DNA of 64,000 bases, taken from positions 63,165,253 to 63,229,252 of the forward strand of contig CM065297.1 in NCBI GenBank assembly GCA_032871835.1, written 5' to 3'. The stretch's first letter is position 1, and every line of letters starts with the position of its first letter. This DNA comes from Dipteronia dyeriana. Lineage: Eukaryota > Streptophyta > Magnoliopsida > Sapindales > Sapindaceae. This document shows positions 58,335-64,000 of the stretch, one piece after another. Position numbers and translations under genes: made by a program. The notes under the pieces are model-generated. The model saw only the letters and a program-made list of their open reading frames with translations. It did not search any database and was not told where the DNA came from.

Positions 58335-59590
58335 GCATCATTGGAAGGTTTGAAGCTGGCGACGGTGGTAACGTCTCTACTGATCAAGTGTCTGCTGATG
58401 CCGAATTCTTTGAGTCTTTTCGGGACGATCAGCAGGAAGATACTGCTGCTGATCTTAACTTCCACCATTCTCAGGGGTGAGAAGCGAAAGGCAGTTAGTT
58501 CGCCGTCTCGTCCTCTCAAAGTTCCTCGGGTAGTCTCATTTATTGACTCCAGCGATGAAGATGTTACGGATGAGATTGCCCCGAGTGTTGGTGCTGGAGC
58601 ATCAGTAGATGCAGCCACTTCAGAACCGAGTAAAGCTTCTTCTACCCTTGAAGTTGGAGATATGGGGGCTGAACCTTCGGGGGTTCCTTCTCCATCCTTA
58701 GAGGCGAATAGGGCTTCTCCTGCCCCCGAGTCTGGAAATCTAGGAGCTGAACCCTCCGGGGTTCCTTTATTCCTTTCTCCCCAAGATATGCTACAGGAGA
58801 TGTCCTCTAGTCGGGCTTATATCGGGGAGGACCGCTGGAGCGATTTTAGAGATGGTTCACTGACTGAACATCACCAAAACATTTTCAACGGCACATCTTA
58901 TGTAAGTTAAATCTGACTCAGTTAATTCTGACTCCTTTATTGTTTTGCTTCTGCCGGATTTCTAAGTATATTCCTTTGCAGATGGTGGCCGAATTTGCTG
59001 AGCTTGTTCAGACGCAACAATGCAAGCCGATCGAATAAGGCATCTAGAGGCTCAGCTGAAGGCAAGTGAGGAGGGTCGTGCTCAAGCTGACCAGGCTTAT
59101 CAGCATGAGGTCGGCTCTGTACAGATATTTACCGACCACTGCCTGGCAAAGCAGGTTGAAGTCGAGGATAAGGTCTCTTTGGCAGAGGAGTGGGTTACAT
59201 CGCTTCAAAATCTTCTTTCTTCTGCTGAAGAATCCTTGCTTAAGGCCGAGCAGGAGGCGGAGTAGGCGAAGTCGGCGTATGTCCAAAAAATTGAAGATTT
59301 GGAGCGCCAAGTGTTGATAGTTGAATCCCTTTCCCGAGAGGCCAGGTTGGAGCTGGAAGTCCAAGAGGTGGATCGATTTAAAAGATCCCCTGCTTATGAT
59401 GCCCTACTTCTTTGGGAATTTCAACATGGGCTAGTTTCGGCCGATGAATTCTTCAAAGTCAAGAATAGGGCGACCGAGAAAGCCCGTGCTAATTTGGAGC
59501 TGTCAATCAAACACCATGTGGACCGGTCCTTGGAATCTCTTCGATTCAGATGAAGGAATGGAGAGCCTACTGTCGTAGTCAAGGAAAAGA
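58335..59590 (+). pseudogene. Antisense extra ORF of element E (coiled-coil protein), 5'-truncated
   Basis: Opposite to pol, a frame open from 58332 to 58910 without an ATG at its start encodes KRKAVSSPSRPLKVPRVV, an acidic DSSDED patch, two copies of a GAEPSGVP-containing repeat, and DRWSDFRDGSLTEHHQNIF. A likely intron follows. The second part (58982-59553) is charged and helical, with heptad-like Leu/Glu/Gln patterns (RIRHLEAQLKASEEGRAQAD), then SPAYDALLLWEFQHGL. It has a one-base shift near 59018 and an in-frame TAG at 59263-59265. Tat elements such as Grande are known to carry an antisense gene between pol and the 3' LTR. The function is unknown, and the start was lost at the B3 junction. 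Confidence 0.7.
58902..58981 (+). other. Probable spliceosomal intron in the antisense ORF
   Basis: The donor ATGTAAGTTAAAT and acceptor TTCCTTTGCAGATGG bound an 80-bp AT-rich (T-rich) segment that breaks the reading frame. The size and borders fit a plant intron. The exact donor is GTAAGT at 58901-58906 or within a base of it. Confidence 0.6.
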
Positions 59591-59934
59591 GTCATATCCT
59601 ATGCATTTAGAGATTCCGTCCGAGCACTCTCTCTCGACCAATTACGCAAGTCAATAGTCGGTTGAGGGTGTAGTCCCGGATGTCGGGCAAGTCCCGAGTG
59701 AAGATTATAGCCAGTGGAGGGATGATACTGTCGACGATATTACTTGGCCATCTAATGAGAGCTTGCTTTGTGAATACGAGATGGTGCCAGATCCGAGTAT
59801 TGGCAAAGGCTCGAAATCCTCGCAATCTTAATTTTGTAGATTTGTAGAAGATCCTGATTCTTTTTTTTTTACCTGTAAAGAACCATTCTTTGGACTGTAA
59901 CCATTCTTTGAATTGTAACCATTCTTTTAAGAGC

Positions 59935-59940
59935 AATAAA
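59935..59940 (+). terminator. Poly(A) signal of the antisense transcript
   Basis: AATAAA follows three CCATTCTTTGx-TGTAACC tandem copies at about 59883-59926 and precedes a T/G-rich stretch (TTTTGTTCTGAGTTG). The arrangement fits a plant polyadenylation region for the plus-strand ORF. Confidence 0.5.
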
Positions 59941-59991
59941 ATTCAATTTTGTTCTGAGTTGAATGGTTTTGGTCTATTTTTTGTGATTGTA

Positions 59992-60385
59992 GCCGAGTGT
60001 TGTATTAAACTGGCTGATGGTCGGGCAACTTAACCGAGTATCTTATTAAACCGGTTGTTACCCGAATAACTTCAATTGCCAAGTATCTTATTAAATCGGC
60101 TTCTTTGATGTTCGGGTAACTTAACCGAGTATCTTATTAAACCGGTCGTTACCCGAATGACTTCAATTGCCAAGTATCTTATTAAACTGGCTCTTTTGAT
60201 GTTCGGGTAACTTAACCGAGTATCTTATTAAACCGATTGTTACCCGAATGACTTCGATTGCCTAGTATCTTATTAAACTAGCTTCTTCGGTGTTTGGGTA
60301 ACTTAATCGAGTATCTTATTAAACCAGTCGTTACCCGAATGACTTCAATTGCCAAGTATCTTATTAAACTGGCTCTTTATTATTA
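59992..60385. repeat. 91-bp tandem array
   Basis: About 4.3 units with a regular 91-bp spacing (TAACCGAG landmark at 60031, 60122, 60213, 60304). Each unit is a dimer of 45- and 46-bp halves sharing AGTATCTTATTAAA. GTTACCCGAA in one half and TTCGGGTAAC in the other are exact inverted complements, so each unit can fold. It lies in the 3' region of element E, downstream of the antisense ORF. Confidence 0.92.
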
Positions 60386-60904
60386 ACCGAGTCATCTTGA
60401 AACAGGCAAGTTTGCACTTGTGTTTCATACCCAATTGCTACCCGAACATTATATCAAGGCTCACCATGATCATACGTTCAAGTCCTTACGCAATACCGAG
60501 GATGTCTCCCTAGTTTTTATGTGCAAGGTTTTGCCGAATCGTTGAGTTCCTTTTTTAAAAAAAAAAAGGTTGCTTCAACACAGCAACACATTTCACCGGA
60601 ATTTCTCCTGATAGCGTCCTGAGCATTTTTCCAAAGTCTGGTGCATCGAGTTTGCCTTTTTGCGAAGGTTATTTTGACCCTGCTCGGCTGGCATGCTCCT
60701 ACGAGCTTCTCCGCCCATTCGGGATTTGATGGTCCCGAGAATTCTATTTGCATATTCTTATTATCATGCTCTGCTTCCATATGTTCTTATTATCATATGC
60801 CTTTTTTTTTAAATCCCGAACTAGTAATTTTATTTATTACTGCAAAAAATCGGCAGATTTAAATTACAGTTTAATATTTATCCTACCAATAAAAGAATAA
60901 AATA
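60386..60904 (-). other. Unassigned part of the element E 3' region
   Basis: It contains an A11/T tract near 60552-60567. A minus-strand frame (60517-60780) has KMQIEFSGPSNPEWAE-like sequence that I cannot place. The right third is AT-rich with AATAAA-like words near 60886-60902. No firm gene. Confidence 0.4.
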
Positions 60905-60908
60905 TTCA

Positions 60909-60945
<37 letters not shown>
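60905..60945. repeat. (TA)n microsatellite after pol stop
   Basis: About 17 TA units lie directly beyond the end of the integrase frame of E. Confidence 0.9.
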
Positions 60946-61930
60946 TTAAGGATAGAAAATCTTCAGATATTGGGCATTGTATGGTAGGGGTAACACCCCT
61001 CCATTGGGTCGAGCAATCCAATAAGCTCCATGGCCAGCTATCCCCTCGATCTTGTATGGATCTTCCCATTTGTGAGCCAGGGATCCCGAGGCTCTATTTT
61101 TTGTGTTCAGTGACACCTTCCTGAGCACCAGGTCTTCTAACTGAAATTTCCTGATCCGAACACGAGAGTTGTAGTGGCGAGCCACTCTTTATTGATAGGA
61201 TGTATTTCTTATTCAGGACTTTTCCATTTTTTCTTCTAGCTCATCCAAACTTTGTAGCAGCGTATCAACATTTTGTTCTTCATCGTATAGCCTGACCCGG
61301 CGGGACGCATACGATGTTTCTATGGGATGACAGCTTCTGTTCTGAACGCTAGGGTGAACGGAGTTTCTCCTGTTGAAGTCCTTGATGTCGTCCGATAAGC
61401 CCATAATACTTCAGGAAGCTTTTCAACCCAACTTCCTTTTTTGTCATCTAATTTTGCTTTAATGGTGTGCTTGATAATTTTATTTACTGCTTCTACTTGC
61501 CCGTTTGTTTGTGGATGAGTTGGTGTCGCATAGTAGTTAGCAATATGATACTTCTAGCACAACTGTCTGAACTTTTGGTTATCAAACTGAGTGCCATTGT
61601 CGGTGATTATAGTGCCCGGAACTCCAAACCTATAAAGTATGTTTTTCTTTACAAAATTTGTGGTGTTGGCTTCCGTGATATGCACCAGCGCTTCAGCTTC
61701 GGCCCATTTTGTGAAATAATCGACAGCTACTATGACGTGCTTCGTTCCACCCCCTGTCCCAGCTGGCATTGGCCCGATCAGGTATAGGCCCCACATGGCT
61801 AATGGCCATAGGGCAGTGAGATTTCTGAGCTTTTCTGGGGGTTGTCGGATATCGTTGGCAATTCTTTGACAGGTGTTGCAACTTTTCGACCATTGTTGTG
61901 CATCTAAGAAAAGTGTAGGCCAATAATAGC
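60946..61930 (-). pseudogene. Integrase of element E, broken
   Basis: On the minus strand a zinc-binding remnant with SCNTCQRIANDIR-like sequence can be read near 61850, then the core. WGLYLIGPMPAGTGGGTKHV stands where WGxDxxGP is usual, so the first catalytic Asp reads Tyr. IITDNGTQFDNQKF keeps the second Asp, and GQVEAVNK near 61480 keeps the Glu. The C-terminal part has ARHYNSRVRIRKFQLEDLVL and ends GAYWIARPNG...LKIFYP. At least three shifts (near 61200, 61410 and 61690) break it. Confidence 0.88.
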
Positions 61931-62200
61931 CTTGCCTGAGTACCTTATGCGCCAGACTCCTACCCCCAGTGTGGTTCCCGAAAACTCCTCCGTGGATCTC
62001 TTGAAGTATTCGATGTGCATCTTCTTCCGGTATACATCTCTGGAGAGCTTGAGAACCCCCCTTCTATATAATTCTCCTCCGATCATGGTATATATAGCCG
62101 ATTGATACCTGATGTGCTTTGCTAATACCTGATCTTCCGGGAGCACGCCTTCTTCCAGGATTCTTCTCTGCTGAACCATCCAACCGTCTTAAGGTGTTCA
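61904..62200 (-). pseudogene. RNase H-integrase linker of element E
   Basis: VQQRRILEEGVLPEDQVLAK then RYQSAIYTMIGGELYRRGVL is the conserved spacer leading to the H2C2 zinc region in Tat pol. The frame departs from the pattern after HIEYF near 61995, and the H2C2 histidines fall in another frame. Confidence 0.8.
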
Positions 62201-62730
62201 GATTTCTGAAATTCCAAATGCTTAGGTTCAGCTGTACTCAGTTTAAGGAGGTGTGCGACTGGAATGGTTTTAGGTCTGATTGAGGTTGTTGCTGACGCTA
62301 ATTTAGATAAAGCGTCCGCCTTTTCATTTTCTTCTCTGAGGATCTGAGTGATTTTGTATTCTTTAAATTTTTGGAGGAGCTGTTTTGTGATGTCACGGTA
62401 GGCAATCATTCCTTTATCTTTGGCCTGGTATTCGTCCATAACCTGGTTGACAACTACCTATGAATCGCTGAATATCTCAACTTCATCTGCCCCAAGAGCT
62501 ATGCAGACTCTGAGTCCAGCTAACAATGCCTCGTATTCGGCTTGATTATTGGTTGCTTTGAAATCAAATCTCATGGCACATTCAACATCATCTCCTTCTG
62601 GGGTGCGAACTACGATTCCTGCCCTGCTACCATGAGTGTTTGAAGAACCATCAACATATAGTTTCCATGGGAAACTTTTATCCAACAGTCTTTTTGTTTC
62701 TAGGTTTGGTTCTGTGAACTCGGCTATGAA
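62201..62730 (-). pseudogene. Extra RNase H of element E
   Basis: On the minus strand it reads PWKLYVDGSSNTHGSRAGIV, FDFKATNNQAEYEALLAGLR, EVEIFSDS, then after one stop VVVNQVMDEYQAKDKG and REENEKADALSKLASAT. The acidic residues of the RNase H fold (DGSS, AEYEA, SDS, ADALS) are present. The stop at 62458-62460 is where relatives have Gln (SDSQ), explained by CAG to TAG. This domain identifies the Tat lineage. Confidence 0.93.
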
Positions 62731-63087
62731 GTCTGCCACCACTTGTCCTTTGAGGGAGGTTCTGGGGACATAATGAATATCGAATTCACTTAACTCGATT
62801 GCCCATTTAGTAAGTTTTCCTAATATCTCTGGTTTTTGTAAGATTTGCCTTAATGGGCAATTGGTGAGAACCTGGATCGTATGGGCCTGAAAGTATGGTC
62901 TCAGTTTTTTTACTGTTGAAACCAATGCTAAGGCTATCTTCTCTGCCTGTGAGTACCTGGTCTCGGCCGGTAGGAGTGCCTTGCTTGTATAATACACTGG
63001 TTTCTGCACTCCATCTTCTGTTCTGACTAAGACCCAACTTGCTGCAAGCTCGGTTATTGACAGAAACAGCTGAAGTATTTCCCCTTT
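62731..63087 (-). pseudogene. RNase H of element E
   Basis: It reads ELAASWVLVRTEDGVQKPVY, YTSKALLPAETRYSQAEKIA, LRPYFQAHTIQVLTNCPLRQ, KWAIELSEFDIHYVPRTSLK and QVVADFIAEF, the complete Tat pol RNase H and tether, open from 63087 through the extra RNase H to 62458. A TAA at 63088-63090 parts it from the RT connection. Confidence 0.92.
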
Positions 63088-63090
63088 TTA

Positions 63091-64000
63091 CGGTTTTGAG
63101 AGGATGAGAGCTTGCCCCAAGTACTCTTTTATTTTTAAGAATGCCTGCTCACACTCTTTATTCAACTCCAGGCCTTTCCCTTTTTTGATTATCTTGAAGA
63201 AAGGCGCGCACCTGTCTGTAGCCCTTGAGATGAATCTTCCCAATGAGGCTAAACACCCTGTTAAGCTTTGTACCTCTTTCAATGTTTTAGGTGAAGTCAT
63301 TTCTTGCAAAGCCTGGATCTTCTCGGGATTAACTTCGATTCCTCTTTGATGGACTTGAAAACCCAAGAATCTTCCTGAATGGACTCCGAATAAACATTTG
63401 TTTAGGTTTAATTTCATCTAGTATCTTCTCAAAACATCAAATGTCTCTCGAAGGTCGTGAGCATGCTCATCTGCTGAGATGCTTTTAGTCAACATATCAT
63501 CAATGTACACTTCCATGTTCCTTCCTATTTGCCGAGTGAAGATTTTGTTGACCAACCTTTGGTATGTAGCTCCTGCATTTTTTAAACCGAAGGGCATTAC
63601 TGTGTAGCAATATAAACCCTGATCCGTTGTGAAGGCTGTTTTTTCTTTATCAGCTTTGTTCATCCGGATCTGATTATATCCTGTGTAAGCGTCCATGAAG
63701 CTGAGTAATTCATGACCTGCTGTGGCATCCACAAGCTGATTTATCCTTGGAAGTGGGAAGCTATCCTTTGGACATGCCTTATTTAGATCCGTGAAATCTA
63801 CGCACATCCTCCATTGTCCATTTTTCTTCTAGACGAGGACTACGTTGGCAACCCACTGAGGGTAGCTGACTTCTCTGATAGATCCAGTTGCTAGTAACTT
63901 TTCCACCTCTTTTTTGATTGCTTGACTTCTTTCAGGATTGAACGATCTTCTCTTTTATATTACCGGTTTTCCATTCGGGCTTACTGCGAGGTAGTGGGAT
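63091..64000 (-). pseudogene. Reverse transcriptase of element E, cut by the window end
   Basis: The minus strand reads AIKKEVEKLLATGSIREVSY near 63900, MCVDFTDLNKACPKDSFPLP, LLSFMDAYTGYNQIRMNKAD, VMPFGLKNAGATYQRLVNKI, and the YIDD box at about 63494-63511. After a TAG at 63418-63420 it continues MKLNLNKCLFGVHSGRFLGF and LTGCLASLGRFISRATDRCA. A further TAG lies at 63829-63831, where Trp is usual. The frame is otherwise unbroken across about 280 codons. Confidence 0.93.

Larger units (their letters stand above)
58335..64000 (-). mobile_element. Ty3/gypsy Tat-lineage element E, partial
   Basis: On the minus strand RT, RNase H, extra RNase H and integrase run from the window end to 60946, then a TA tract, an unassigned stretch, a 91-bp tandem array and an ORF on the opposite strand. 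The 3' LTR would lie beyond 58335 but is replaced by B3. The protease, gag and 5' LTR would lie beyond 64000. It is less decayed than D, but pol has several stops and shifts. Confidence 0.88.

Noticed and set aside
59044..59364. Minus-strand frame of 106 codons
   Set aside because: It is a shadow of the coiled-coil antisense ORF, whose plus-strand frame has clear heptad composition and splice and poly(A) signals.
59992..60385. CRISPR-like regular repeats
   Set aside because: The units are contiguous with no unique spacers, and the setting is a plant retrotransposon 3' region.

Overview
This window looks like repeat-dense heterochromatin of a flowering plant. Nearly every stretch longer than a few hundred bases can be assigned to an LTR retrotransposon, a solo LTR or a DNA transposon. 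I found no intact host gene, tRNA or rRNA. Evidence for a plant: copia-type leaders with initiator-Met primer sites (TGGTATCAGAGC), Athila-lineage and Tat-lineage Ty3/gypsy pol genes, the Tat lineage having the extra RNase H known only from plant elements, and hAT and Tourist-like DNA transposons. The species cannot be named from this.

Families, with labels used only in this annotation. A: Ty1/copia with about 2.1-2.4 kb LTRs running TGTTAGGATT to CCCTACA. B: Ty1/copia with about 1.6-1.75 kb LTRs running TGTAAGGACC to about AACA. C: about 2 kb LTRs running TGTTGGGGTT to TTCCAACA, seen only as solo LTRs. D and E: two Tat-lineage gypsy elements. F: Athila-lineage gypsy.

Layout. 1-5555: A leader and LTR pieces with a C solo LTR inserted. 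5556-15470: decayed minus-strand Tat element D, with a C solo LTR in its gag and a 5' LTR at its right end. 15471-16007: unassigned. 16008-30854: minus-strand copia B1, split inside its integrase by a complete A element (20977-30328, target duplication TGGAG). 30889-32400: inverted, truncated A LTR. 32401-36473: plus-strand B2, which has gag but no pol. 36677-41699: a B LTR (B4), partly duplicated in tandem, holding a hAT element that itself holds a Tourist-like MITE. 42060-52640: Athila material in which one LTR appears shared by two copies. 52643-58330: minus-strand B3, pol-less like B2, with an A solo LTR in its LTR. 58335-64000: Tat element E, cut by the window end, with an antisense, intron-containing extra ORF and a 91-bp tandem array between pol and the missing 3' LTR.

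All coding regions are broken, so nothing here is likely to move by itself. The informative parts are (i) the pol-less B derivatives, of which two copies share one fusion point and so look like a propagated non-autonomous lineage, (ii) the antisense ORF and short tandem arrays in the Tat 3' regions, (iii) two large LTR-LTR inverted repeats that could form hairpin RNA, and (iv) target duplications that give a relative insertion order. Domain calls rest on reading translated motifs. Lineage names and all edges without a matching target duplication are approximate.
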